Below are positions 1 to 6,569 of a stretch of DNA of 7,594 nucleotides, one piece after another. The position numbers and the translations under genes are program-made. The stretch is from Syntrophomonas sp. GTDB lineage: Bacteria; Bacillota; Syntrophomonadia; Syntrophomonadales; Syntrophomonadaceae. The notes below the pieces were generated by a model. That model saw nothing but the letters and a program-made list of their open reading frames with translations. It was not told the DNA's origin and did not search any database. The stretch lies in the NCBI GenBank assembly GCA_028693695.1, contig JAQUUV010000101.1, forward strand, positions 1-7,594, given 5' to 3'. Each line of letters opens with the position of its first letter. The stretch's first letter is position 1.

Positions 1-1214
1 GGCTTCAGTTGCATATTATCACGAATACGAATAGGAGGTACGATAAACCCTAACTCCATAGCACATTGCCTGCGTATCATAACGATACGATCCAAGAGAT
101 CTCCACCCTGCTCGGTATCCACCAGCGGAATCAATCCGTAGCCTAATTCCATTTCCATTTTCTCAACCTGCAATAATTCCACTACATTCTCAGGTTTTTT
201 AATATCCTCTGCTTCTTTTTGCTGCTCGAAATCCTTATCCTCTTCAAGTTCTACTCTAGTAGTTCTAAATGTGAAAAACAACAAACCAAAAAAAGCAGCC
301 AAAGAATACATAGGAAGCCTTGGTAGGCCAATAGTACCCAGAACCAGCAATATCAGGGCGGTTATAGCCAAAGCTTTGGGATTACCAAAGACCTGCTCGG
401 CCACATCTCTACCCAAGTTATTTTCAGATGCACTGCGGGTAACTATTATACCAGTAGCGGTCGAAATCAAAAGAGCCGGTATCTGAGTAACCAAGCCGTC
501 ACCAATCGATAGAATAGTATAAATCTGAGCTGCATCTGCCATGGCCATATCTTTTTGCACCATACCAATTATGAATCCACCCACGATATTTATTATTACA
601 ATAATGATACCGGCAATAGCATCACCCTTAACAAATTTACTGGCACCATCCATTGACCCATAAAAATCAGCCTCATCCTGGATTTTCTGGCGGCGCTTAC
701 GAGCACCTTCTTCATTAATAAGACCAGCATTTAGATCAGCATCTATAGCCATCTGCTTACCTGGCATAGCATCCAAGGTGAAACGAGCACCTACCTCCGA
801 GACCCTTTCAGCACCTTTAGTTATCACGATAAACTGAATTACCACTAAAATTAGGAACATTACAATTCCTACTGCCGTATTACCCCCAACCACAAAAGAA
901 CCAAAAGCTTGAATCACCTGTCCTGCCTCGGCATTGAGTAAAATTAGACGGGTCGATGAGACATTCAAAGATAGTCGTAGTAGGGTCATTACTAACAACA
1001 AGGTGGGAAATACTGAAAAATCCAGGGGATCTTTATTAAACATAGCAACCATAAGTATAACCAGGGCGAAACTTATGTTAAAGGTAATGAGAATATCCAG
1101 AATAAACGGCCTGACCGGTATTACCATCATCATAACAATGGTTATGACCAGGATAGCCATTATGGCATCACTGTTATTCAGTATCTTACCTACCCAGCCT
1201 GCTCTTTTCTCCAA
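1..1214 (-). CDS. flhA: Flagellar export engine FlhA, N-terminal part (3' end outside window)
   Basis: FlhA is the largest membrane protein of the flagellar type III export apparatus; its membrane part couples proton flow to export and its cytosolic domain docks chaperone-substrate pairs. About 404 codons are present and the frame is open at the left edge, so roughly 290 residues of the C-terminal cytosolic domain (family length ~690) are missing. Visible: hydrophobic segments from about residue 18 to 131, then the conserved cytoplasmic FHIPEP loop with LDAMPGKQMAIDADLNAG (148-164) and ADFYGSMDGASKFVKGDAIAG (182-202), then further membrane segments including IGDGLVTQIPALLIS (237-251), up to about 315. 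A charged Glu/Lys linker (~320-345) begins the cytosolic domain. The start is a TTG at 1214, chosen because AGGAGG lies 8 nt upstream and no ATG fits the frame there. The gene begins 12 nt after flhB. It was recognised by direct translation of the minus strand; the family call is very secure. Confidence 0.96.
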   Translation of the reverse strand, partial: MEKRAGWVGKILNNSDAIMAILVITIVMMMVIPVRPFILDILITFNISFALVILMVAMFNKDPLDFSVFPTLLLVMTLLRLSLNVSSTRLILLNAEAGQVIQAFGSFVVGGNTAVGIVMFLILVVIQFIVITKGAERVSEVGARFTLDAMPGKQMAIDADLNAGLINEEGARKRRQKIQDEADFYGSMDGASKFVKGDAIAGIIIVIINIVGGFIIGMVQKDMAMADAAQIYTILSIGDGLVTQIPALLISTATGIIVTRSASENNLGRDVAEQVFGNPKALAITALILLVLGTIGLPRLPMYSLAAFFGLLFFTFRTTRVELEEDKDFEQQKEAEDIKKPENVVELLQVEKMEMELGYGLIPLVDTEQGGDLLDRIVMIRRQCAMELGFIVPPIRIRDNMQLK

Positions 1215-1222
1215 TGAAACTT

Positions 1223-1228
1223 CCTCCT
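1223..1228 (-). promoter_or_regulatory. Shine-Dalgarno site deciding the TTG start of flhA
   Basis: A perfect AGGAGG on the minus strand overlaps the TAG stop of flhB and sits 8 nt before the TTG codon at 1214. It explains how a weak start codon could be used efficiently and supports the chosen start over later in-frame ATGs such as the Met at residue 19. Confidence 0.8.
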
Positions 1229-2333
1229 ACAAGGCCCGTTTTTTCTGTTTGTAAACAAAGGCCAATATCTCAGCCACTGCCTGGTACATTTCCTCTGGCA
1301 CTACATCTCCTATTTCCGTATTGTAATAGAGCATCCGGGCCAGGGGTGGATTCTCTACAATCGTAATATGATTGGAATTGGCAATTTCACGTATCTTTAA
1401 AGCCATAAAATCTTGCCCCTTGGCGATAATGGTTGGGGCTTCCATTAACTCAGCCTGGTATTTTAAAGCCACTGCAAAATGAGTCGGATTAGTAATTACT
1501 ACATCTGCAGTAGGAACTTCCGCCATCATTCTGCGCATCGCAACCTCACGTTGGATCTGTCGTTGCTTGGATTTTATCTGGGGGTCTCCTTCAACCTGTT
1601 TATATTCCTGTTTAACATCGTATTTGCTCATCTTGAGAGATTTTTCATGTTCGAACCACTGAAAAATATAATCTATGATGCCAATGATGACAAAAACTAC
1701 TCCCACTTTTAGGGCCATCTCCAGGACAATGCTGCCACATATCACCATGGATGCTATTATATCCATATCCACAAAACGAGGAAACACATACATATACTTT
1801 TTTATTACCATATAAGCTACATAACCGGTAACTATAATTTTCGCTAAAGATTTTAACAGCTCCATCAGTGCGCGTGTGGAAAAAATCTTTTTGAAACCCT
1901 CCAGAGGGTTTAATCTATCCAGTTTAGGAGTCAGAGATTCAACACTAAAAAGGCCTCCGACCTGTAAATAGGTAATTATAAAAGCCGCGATAAAGGTACT
2001 TAAAAAAATGGGTAAAAGCATCTTTCCCATGAGCAATACGGATTCGTAAAGCAGTTGGAAAGCATATGCATTGTCAAAATCGGTCTGAGTGCGGTGCAAA
2101 AGGTAAAGAACAGTAAATTCCTTCAATTTTTGGGTCATATATGCAAAACTATATATGCCCACAATTGATCCAGCTATAAGAATAACCGCTGAATTCAGAT
2201 CGGTGCTCTTAAATATCTGGCCCTTTTTACGAGCTTCTTCCCGGCGGCGAGGTGTGGCAGACTCGGTCTTCTCTCCGCCACCATCATCAGCGAACAACTG
2301 CAAATTTATTGAGAAGTACTTTAAATATTCCAT
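1227..2333 (-). CDS. flhB: Flagellar export switch protein FlhB
   Basis: FlhB sits beside the FliPQR gate in the inner membrane and switches export from rod/hook subunits to filament subunits. The 368-residue product shows the usual plan: a short lead INLQLFADDGGG, the conserved EKTESATPRRREEARKKGQI (21-40), four hydrophobic segments (about 48-66, 105-124, 156-177, 191-227), and a cytosolic domain with the self-cleaving NPTH motif at 282-285 followed by FAVALKY and the GQDFMALKIREIA helix. The autocleavage between N and P is family knowledge; the motif is intact here. Length is close to the family norm (~360). The ATG at 2333 begins 7 nt after the fliR stop. The nearest upstream sequence (GAAAGAT) is a poor ribosome site, so translation probably depends on coupling to fliR. 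The stop overlaps the flhA Shine-Dalgarno site. Confidence 0.98.
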   Translation of the reverse strand: MEYLKYFSINLQLFADDGGGEKTESATPRRREEARKKGQIFKSTDLNSAVILIAGSIVGIYSFAYMTQKLKEFTVLYLLHRTQTDFDNAYAFQLLYESVLLMGKMLLPIFLSTFIAAFIITYLQVGGLFSVESLTPKLDRLNPLEGFKKIFSTRALMELLKSLAKIIVTGYVAYMVIKKYMYVFPRFVDMDIIASMVICGSIVLEMALKVGVVFVIIGIIDYIFQWFEHEKSLKMSKYDVKQEYKQVEGDPQIKSKQRQIQREVAMRRMMAEVPTADVVITNPTHFAVALKYQAELMEAPTIIAKGQDFMALKIREIANSNHITIVENPPLARMLYYNTEIGDVVPEEMYQAVAEILAFVYKQKKRAL

Positions 2334-2340
2334 ATCTTTC

Positions 2341-3105
2341 TTATATCCCCATTGTTAAAAGCAGCGCATCCAAGTATTCCAAGAATTTGGCGAAAAGCAT
2401 CCCCATGAACCATATGTAAATTGGTAACAAAACAAATAAGGTAACTAGGCCTACCATAATGTTTAGGGGCATGCCCACAATAAAAACGTTCATCTGAGGT
2501 ACTGTCCGAGCAATAAAACCCATAGCCACATTGGTTATCATTAATGCCACTACTATGGGTGCTGATATTTGAACCGCAATTACGAACATATAAATTGTTA
2601 CACGCACCATCAAATCCATAAAGTCAGAGCCCAAATCAGCACCCATTACAGGTATTATCTGATAGCTTTGGACAATAGCATTCAGCAAATAATGATGGCC
2701 GTCCAAAACCAGATATACCAATAATGCCAATAGGTAGCAGAAATTTCCCATCAGGGGAATCTGGGTTCCCGATTGTGGATCCAAGACGTTAACCATCCCA
2801 AAGCCCATCTGCATATCCATCAACTGACCCGCCAATTGAATAGCAGCAAAAACCACAAAAGCTATAAAGCCCATACAATAGCCAATAAATACCTCTAATA
2901 CGAATGCCGCTATAAAATAAGCCGGGCTATCCAAGGAAACAGCAAATTTAACCGGAACAAAAGATGTAATTACCCCGGCTAAGAGAATAATGATCAATAT
3001 CTTCATTCGACCCGGCAATTGCCTGCTGGAAAATATGGGAGCACTAATGAACAGGCCTGACAACCTGCCGAAAACCATCAAAAAACTATTAAAAGCAAAG
3101 GTCAC
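2341..3105 (-). CDS. fliR: Flagellar export gate protein FliR
   Basis: FliR is one of the three membrane proteins (with FliP and FliQ) that form the helical export gate of the flagellar type III apparatus. The 254-residue product is nearly all hydrophobic, with membrane segments around 9-26, 36-55, 62-88, 121-137, 170-197 and 204-233. Family-like blocks include RLSGLFISAPIFSSR (14-28), GFGMVNVLDPQSGTQIP (101-117), LDGHHYLL (134-141) and ARTVPQMNVFIVGMPL (199-214). The start is GTG at 3105: an in-frame TAG lies 9 nt upstream (3112-3114), and AGGATGG about 9 nt upstream is a plausible but imperfect ribosome site. The N-terminus looks a few residues shorter than in several homologues that I recall, which is only an impression. 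The gene is separated from fliQ by 180 nt holding a palindromic element, unlike every other junction here. The body of the gene is intact. Confidence 0.97.
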   Translation of the reverse strand: MTFAFNSFLMVFGRLSGLFISAPIFSSRQLPGRMKILIIILLAGVITSFVPVKFAVSLDSPAYFIAAFVLEVFIGYCMGFIAFVVFAAIQLAGQLMDMQMGFGMVNVLDPQSGTQIPLMGNFCYLLALLVYLVLDGHHYLLNAIVQSYQIIPVMGADLGSDFMDLMVRVTIYMFVIAVQISAPIVVALMITNVAMGFIARTVPQMNVFIVGMPLNIMVGLVTLFVLLPIYIWFMGMLFAKFLEYLDALLLTMGI

Positions 3106-3126
3106 AGGTGCCTACCATCCTAACTC

Positions 3127-3287
3127 AGGGACTTTCAAGAAATAAACCAGTCATTTACTCCGGTCTTTTTCGCACTATACTTCGTTATCAAAGCTTGACA
3201 TACCTTCAGTATGACTGCGCTTTGATGCCTTGTCCAGCGCCAAAAAACCTCGGAGTATTCTGCCTTGTTTATTCCTTGACAGCCCCT
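3127..3287. repeat. ~161-bp imperfect palindrome with terminal inverted repeats, MITE-like, between fliQ and fliR
   Basis: The sequence folds back on itself almost from end to end. The outer arms are 3127-3147 (beginning AGGGACTTTCAAG) and 3267-3287 (ending CTTGACAGCCCCT), which match at 18 of 21 positions as inverted repeats. Further inward, TACTCCG (3156-3162) pairs with CGGAGTA (3251-3257), ATCAAAGC (3187-3194) with GCTTTGAT (3219-3226), and CATAC (3199-3203) with GTATG (3209-3213) around a CTTCA loop. All pairs share one centre near 3206-3207. It has no credible coding capacity and is absent from the usual fliQ-fliR junction, so I infer a small non-autonomous mobile element or a dispersed palindromic repeat. 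No clear target-site duplication is visible. In the operon transcript it would form a long hairpin. Family identity and copy number are unknown from this window; a structured regulatory RNA is the alternative. Confidence 0.75.
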
Positions 3288-3558
3288 ACAAAGATATAAA
3301 CTGGGGAATAGAGGCGTACAGGTTATGCGTAAAACTAGTTAAAATATTTAACATCCAAGGACCTGTAATAAGTACGACCACAAAAACAACGATGATTTTA
3401 GGTACGAAAACCAGGGTCATTTCCTGTAGTTGGGTGGTTGCTTGTAAAATGCTTATCAATAAGCCGATTAATAAAGCAGCTCCCAGTACCGGGGCTGAAA
3501 CCAGGAGCACCGTAAAGATAGCCTCATTCGCTATGCCCATCACAATATTTTCATACAT
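3286..3558 (-). CDS. fliQ: Flagellar export gate protein FliQ
   Basis: FliQ is the small two-helix subunit that wraps the outside of the FliP-FliR gate in the flagellar type III export apparatus. The 90-residue product has two hydrophobic hairpin segments (about 15-37 and 50-72) joined by the signature QATTQLQEMTLVFVPK (39-54). Length matches the family (~89). The ATG at 3558 follows the fliP stop by 18 nt, with a GGGGAGG ribosome site about 10 nt upstream. The tail SIPQFISL resembles normal FliQ tails, so the gene is not truncated. Its TAG stop spans the edge of the palindromic element: the T lies in the fliQ flank, and the A and G are the first two bases of the element read on this strand. 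Confidence 0.97.
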   Translation of the reverse strand: MYENIVMGIANEAIFTVLLVSAPVLGAALLIGLLISILQATTQLQEMTLVFVPKIIVVFVVVLITGPWMLNILTSFTHNLYASIPQFISL

Positions 3559-3576
3559 TTTTCCCTATTCCTCCCC

Positions 3577-4353
3577 TCACTTAAAGCTCATCATCAATGA
3601 TTCGATAACTAAATTCCATCCATCTACCAGTACAAATAGTAATATTTTAAATGGCAGTGATATCATCATAGGGGGCAGCATCATCATGCCCATGGACATT
3701 AAAGCGCTGGCTACCACCATGTCTATGACCAAAAAAGGAATGAATATAATAAAACCGATTTGGAAGGCGGTCTTTAATTCACTTATTACAAAACTAGGGA
3801 TGAGAACATAATTGGGAATATCTCCAAAATTTTTCGGCCTCTCTAGCTTAGACATCTTCACAAAAAGGGCCAGGTCCTTTTCTCGGGTCTGCTTTAACAT
3901 AAAATTGCGTATCGGCTCCATGCCACTGGTGAAGGCCTGTTCCTGAGTTATTTGGCCTTTCATGTATGGTTGCAAACCATCCTGGTTCACCTGTTGCCAT
4001 GTAGGCATCATAATAAATAGGGTAAGAAAGAGAGCCAGGCCTATTAATACTTGATTAGGGGGCATTTGCTGGGTTGCCAGGGAACTTCTAATAAATGACA
4101 GAACAATAATAATCCTGGTAAATGATGTTACAAGTATAAGTAGAGCCGGAGCTAGGGTCAGTACGGTCAGTAGAATAAGTAACTGAAGAGAATTAGATAA
4201 ACTCTGGGGAGTATTGGCGTCCCCCCCAATTTGAAGATTAACATTTGGAATCTGGAACGGTTCTGCAGATACCGGAGATACAAACATTAATATAATAAAA
4301 GCAATACCTGATACCAGCAACAGGCTATGGCGGGGCAATTTTAGTTTACTCAT
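3577..4353 (-). CDS. fliP: Flagellar export gate protein FliP
   Basis: FliP forms the core ring of the type III export gate with FliR and FliQ. From the ATG at 4353 the product has 258 residues: a cleavable-type signal sequence (hydrophobic 11-25, likely cut after SPVSA at 30), a short extracytoplasmic part, then membrane segments with the hallmark SFTRIIIVLSFIR (77-89), PPNQVLIGLALFLTLFIMMP (98-117), SELKTAFQIGFIIFIPFLV (191-209) and the methionine-rich MGMMMLPPMM (221-230). In structures of homologues this Met patch acts as a gasket closing the gate. I prefer the ATG at 4353 over an in-frame GTG at 4362 because GAGAAG lies 8 nt before the ATG and too close to the GTG; the difference is three residues. 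The start overlaps the fliO stop by 8 nt (ATGAGTAA), which suggests translational coupling. Confidence 0.97.
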   Translation of the reverse strand: MSKLKLPRHSLLLVSGIAFIILMFVSPVSAEPFQIPNVNLQIGGDANTPQSLSNSLQLLILLTVLTLAPALLILVTSFTRIIIVLSFIRSSLATQQMPPNQVLIGLALFLTLFIMMPTWQQVNQDGLQPYMKGQITQEQAFTSGMEPIRNFMLKQTREKDLALFVKMSKLERPKNFGDIPNYVLIPSFVISELKTAFQIGFIIFIPFLVIDMVVASALMSMGMMMLPPMMISLPFKILLFVLVDGWNLVIESLMMSFK

Positions 4354-4975
4354 CTTTACCACTTCTCTTTACATTCGATCCCCGGTTCCTTACGCTCGGG
4401 AATGAAACATCTTTTATACGTTTAGTCTGTTCCTGCATAAGCAGGTGAAAATCCTTGGGTGAATTTGAACTTTTATCCATTTTAAGCTGGCGGTTGAACC
4501 AATCATTAATAGAATTCATAAGAGGAATCTCTTTTTTTTCTTTAATAATGTAATCCCCTGAGCTAATTTCCTCTAATAATTTAGGATTATCCACTTCGAA
4601 TAGCAAATTAATCTGACCATCAGTTACCCCTAGCGCATAGATCTTACCACTTACCTCGCATAGGACTAAACCCTTATTTTGTCCCAGCATCACCTCGTCC
4701 ACCACGTGTAACCAGGTCCCTTGCATTTTAGTGCTCACCTGTTTGGCAAATAGGTGGATGATAGACCAAGCGGCAGCAACTATAACACCCAAAACCAGGA
4801 TTAATTTCAAGAAACTTAACCATAGATTATTGGACTCAACTTGCGGCTGTTCTTGGTTAATAGCATTATTTAAATCTTGAATATTGTCTACCCCTAGAGC
4901 AGTACCAGTCAGAAATAAAGTCAGTGCTAACACTATTAGAAGAATCATCAGGTGCTTTTTACGCAAAGGGTTCAT
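4346..4975 (-). CDS. fliO: Flagellar biosynthesis protein FliO (FliO/FliZ family)
   Basis: FliO is a membrane scaffold that helps assemble or stabilise the FliP ring; it is the most variable of the export proteins, so the call rests partly on its position just before fliP. The 209-residue product has a basic start (NPLRKKH) and a hydrophobic stretch at 9-28 that may be a signal peptide, an acidic/Gln-Asn region (~30-48), a membrane segment at about 51-75, and a cytosolic part containing the family-like WLHVVDEVMLGQNKGLVLCEVSGKIYALGVTDG (88-120, quoted as position guide; key residues LGQNKGL and LGVTDG). The tail is rich in Lys, Arg and Ser. Length fits the Bacillus FliZ/FliO type (~200-220) rather than the short proteobacterial FliO. 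It starts 25 nt after cheY with a weak GGGGATG ribosome site and overlaps fliP by 8 nt. Confidence 0.9.
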   Translation of the reverse strand: MNPLRKKHLMILLIVLALTLFLTGTALGVDNIQDLNNAINQEQPQVESNNLWLSFLKLILVLGVIVAAAWSIIHLFAKQVSTKMQGTWLHVVDEVMLGQNKGLVLCEVSGKIYALGVTDGQINLLFEVDNPKLLEEISSGDYIIKEKKEIPLMNSINDWFNRQLKMDKSSNSPKDFHLLMQEQTKRIKDVSFPSVRNRGSNVKRSGKDE

Positions 4976-5000
4976 ATAAAAGTCACATCCCCAACTGCAA

Positions 5001-5363
5001 TTAACTAAGTGCTTTACTTACAGCTTCAAGAACCCTTTCAGGTTGGAAAGGTTTAACTATAAAGTCTTTGGCTCCCGCTTGAATGGCATCAATAACCATA
5101 GCCTGCTGTCCCATAGCGCTACACATAATCACCCGAGCCTTGGAATCAAAAGCTACTATTTCTTTAACCGCAGCAATACCATCCATCTCAGGCATGGTTA
5201 TATCCATGGTTACCAGGTCAGGCAGTACCTCTTTGTATTTATCGATAGCAATCATGCCATTCTCCGCTTCTCCAACTACCTCATAACCGTTTTTGCTAAG
5301 AATATCTTTAATCATCATCCTCATAAAAGCAGCATCATCAACGACTAAAACCCTCTTACCCAT
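5001..5363 (-). CDS. cheY: Chemotaxis response regulator CheY
   Basis: CheY is the single-domain receiver that carries the chemotaxis signal: CheA phosphorylates it and CheY-P binds the flagellar switch. The 120-residue product is one receiver domain with no output domain. Conserved residues are present: acidic pair D9-D10, phospho-acceptor D54 in LVTMDITMPEMDG, S82 in the Thr/Ser switch position (MCSAMGQ), and K104 in VKPF. It lies 18 nt after fliY, whose product is both a target and a predicted phosphatase of CheY-P, and this placement supports a chemotaxis role rather than a generic receiver. A strong AGGAGG site lies 6 nt before the ATG at 5363. In Bacillus CheY-P promotes counter-clockwise rotation; which sense holds here cannot be read from sequence. 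Confidence 0.97.
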   Translation of the reverse strand: MGKRVLVVDDAAFMRMMIKDILSKNGYEVVGEAENGMIAIDKYKEVLPDLVTMDITMPEMDGIAAVKEIVAFDSKARVIMCSAMGQQAMVIDAIQAGAKDFIVKPFQPERVLEAVSKALS

Positions 5364-5381
5364 TCTTATCCTCCTCTTCTC

Positions 5382-6569
5382 TTATTGTAGTTTACTCATC
5401 CTATCCAGGGGGCTTAATATGGTGGTTATTCTAATACCATAATTCTCATCAATAACTACTACCTCACCTTTAGCAATTAATTTACCATTAACCATAAGAT
5501 CAACTGGTTCACCAGCCATCTTATCAAGTTGGATTATCGATCCCGCAGTAAGTTCCAAAACTTCTTTAATCGTTTTTCGAGTTTTTCCTAGTTCTACCGT
5601 TACATCCAAGGGTACATCCAATATCAGTCCAATGTTTTGCGGCAGGTTGGCGTCTACAGATTCCTGCAAGGGGGCAAATTGAACAGGTTGCACCGCAAAT
5701 TGCTCACCTTTTTTCACCCCGGAAGGCATATCATCATAGCCCTGGTTACCCCACATTGCTTGCGGGGGCGGCGCCATTGGCATAGCAGGTGCTGGCTCCT
5801 CTGGCAAGAGTTGGGCGTAAGCAGTTTCCGGTTGATGTTGGGGAGGGCTGCTCACAGTAGGTGATTCAATAATTGCATCCAGGGATGATTCTTTAGCACT
5901 ACCCCCCATAAGGTTCTGTACCATTTCTTTAACTGCATCAACGGGTATAAGTTGCATGATTTCACTGTCTATTAAATCATCTATTTCCATTTTAAATCTA
6001 ATCTGCGCGATTTCAGCGTGGTCTTCCAGAGAATCTATCTCCTGTCTACTCAGATCAACCACGTTGACCTTGGGAGGCGAAATATCTATACGCTTGCCAA
6101 ACATAGAAGACAAACTAGTAGTAGCCGAACCCATCATCTGATTCATAGCTTCACTTACTGCACTCAGTTTAAGTTCATCCAGGTTCATATCGGGGCTTTT
6201 CCCATCCCCACCCATCATTATATCAGCTATGATACAGGCATCTTCTTCTTTAATTACCAGCATATTCGTACCGTTAATACCCTCAGTATATTTAACTTCT
6301 ATCACTACATAAGGTAACGGATACTCTGCCTGAAGCTGGGCTTGATTCGTAATGGAGACGCGAGGAGTAGTAATGGATACCCTCCTTCTCAGCAAGGTTG
6401 ATAAGGTAGTCGCCGAAGTACCCATACTGATATTGCCAATTTCCCCTACGGCATCCCTCTCAAAATCACTCAATTCCGCCCCCGATGGGGCAGCAGCGGG
6501 TATATTTGAACTAGTTCCCCCATTTAACAAGGCATCGATTTCATCCTGGGACAGAATACCATCATTCAT
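5382..6569 (-). CDS. fliY: Flagellar switch protein / CheY-P phosphatase FliY (CheC + FliN domains)
   Basis: FliY is the Firmicutes switch protein that takes the place of FliN in the C-ring and also dephosphorylates CheY-P. The 395-residue product has three parts: an N-terminal CheY-P-binding peptide ILSQDEIDALLNGG (5-18); a CheC-like domain (~33-230) with two active-site motifs of the D/S-x3-E-x2-N-x22-P type, both complete (D39, E43, N46, P69 and S136, E140, N143, P166); and, after a Pro/Gln/Met-rich linker (~237-305), a FliN/SpoA domain (~310-395) including DVPLDVTVELGKTRKTIKEVLEL. Length agrees with FliY (~380) and rules out plain FliN (~80-140). The start overlaps the end of fliM by 8 nt (ATGAATGA), with a GGAGG site inside fliM 9 nt upstream, so the two switch proteins are probably made in a fixed ratio. 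Confidence 0.97.
   Translation of the reverse strand: MNDGILSQDEIDALLNGGTSSNIPAAAPSGAELSDFERDAVGEIGNISMGTSATTLSTLLRRRVSITTPRVSITNQAQLQAEYPLPYVVIEVKYTEGINGTNMLVIKEEDACIIADIMMGGDGKSPDMNLDELKLSAVSEAMNQMMGSATTSLSSMFGKRIDISPPKVNVVDLSRQEIDSLEDHAEIAQIRFKMEIDDLIDSEIMQLIPVDAVKEMVQNLMGGSAKESSLDAIIESPTVSSPPQHQPETAYAQLLPEEPAPAMPMAPPPQAMWGNQGYDDMPSGVKKGEQFAVQPVQFAPLQESVDANLPQNIGLILDVPLDVTVELGKTRKTIKEVLELTAGSIIQLDKMAGEPVDLMVNGKLIAKGEVVVIDENYGIRITTILSPLDRMSKLQ

Noticed and set aside
934..1254. Plus-strand open frame of 106 codons opposite flhA/flhB
   Set aside because: It lies antisense to clearly conserved flhA and flhB coding sequence, has no family-like motif, and its composition is that of a reverse complement of membrane-protein codons.
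3089..3118. Nine-codon ATG frame overlapping the fliR start (leader peptide candidate)
   Set aside because: The ATG is part of the partial ribosome site AGGATGG, the peptide (MVGTCDLCF) has no regulatory pattern, and such short frames are expected by chance.
3127..3287. Rho-independent terminator between fliQ and fliR
   Set aside because: The hairpin is far too long and imperfect, and neither arm ends in a U-tract; the U6 run lies inside an arm.
3119..3295. Target-site duplication flanking the palindromic element
   Set aside because: The flanks (TAACTC on one side, ACAAAG on the other) do not match at any small shift that I tried, so no duplication is claimed.
3108..3299. Plus-strand open frame of 63 codons covering the palindromic element
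   Set aside because: It merely follows the palindrome, has no ribosome site or domain, and the sequence constraint seen is for pairing, not for codons.
3276..3300. TTGACA followed by TATAAA on the plus strand, promoter-like
   Set aside because: The spacer is only 13 nt, and it would drive antisense transcription through fliQ; TTGACA is part of the terminal inverted repeat.
3230..3811. Plus-strand open frame of 193 codons across the element, fliQ and fliP
   Set aside because: It is antisense to fliQ and fliP, starts inside the palindrome and has low-complexity Ile/Ser/Thr/Lys content typical of an antisense shadow.
4354..4362. Upstream GTG start for fliP at 4362
   Set aside because: The purine-rich AAAGAG would be only about 2 nt from the GTG, whereas GAGAAG is well spaced for the ATG at 4353; not fully excluded.
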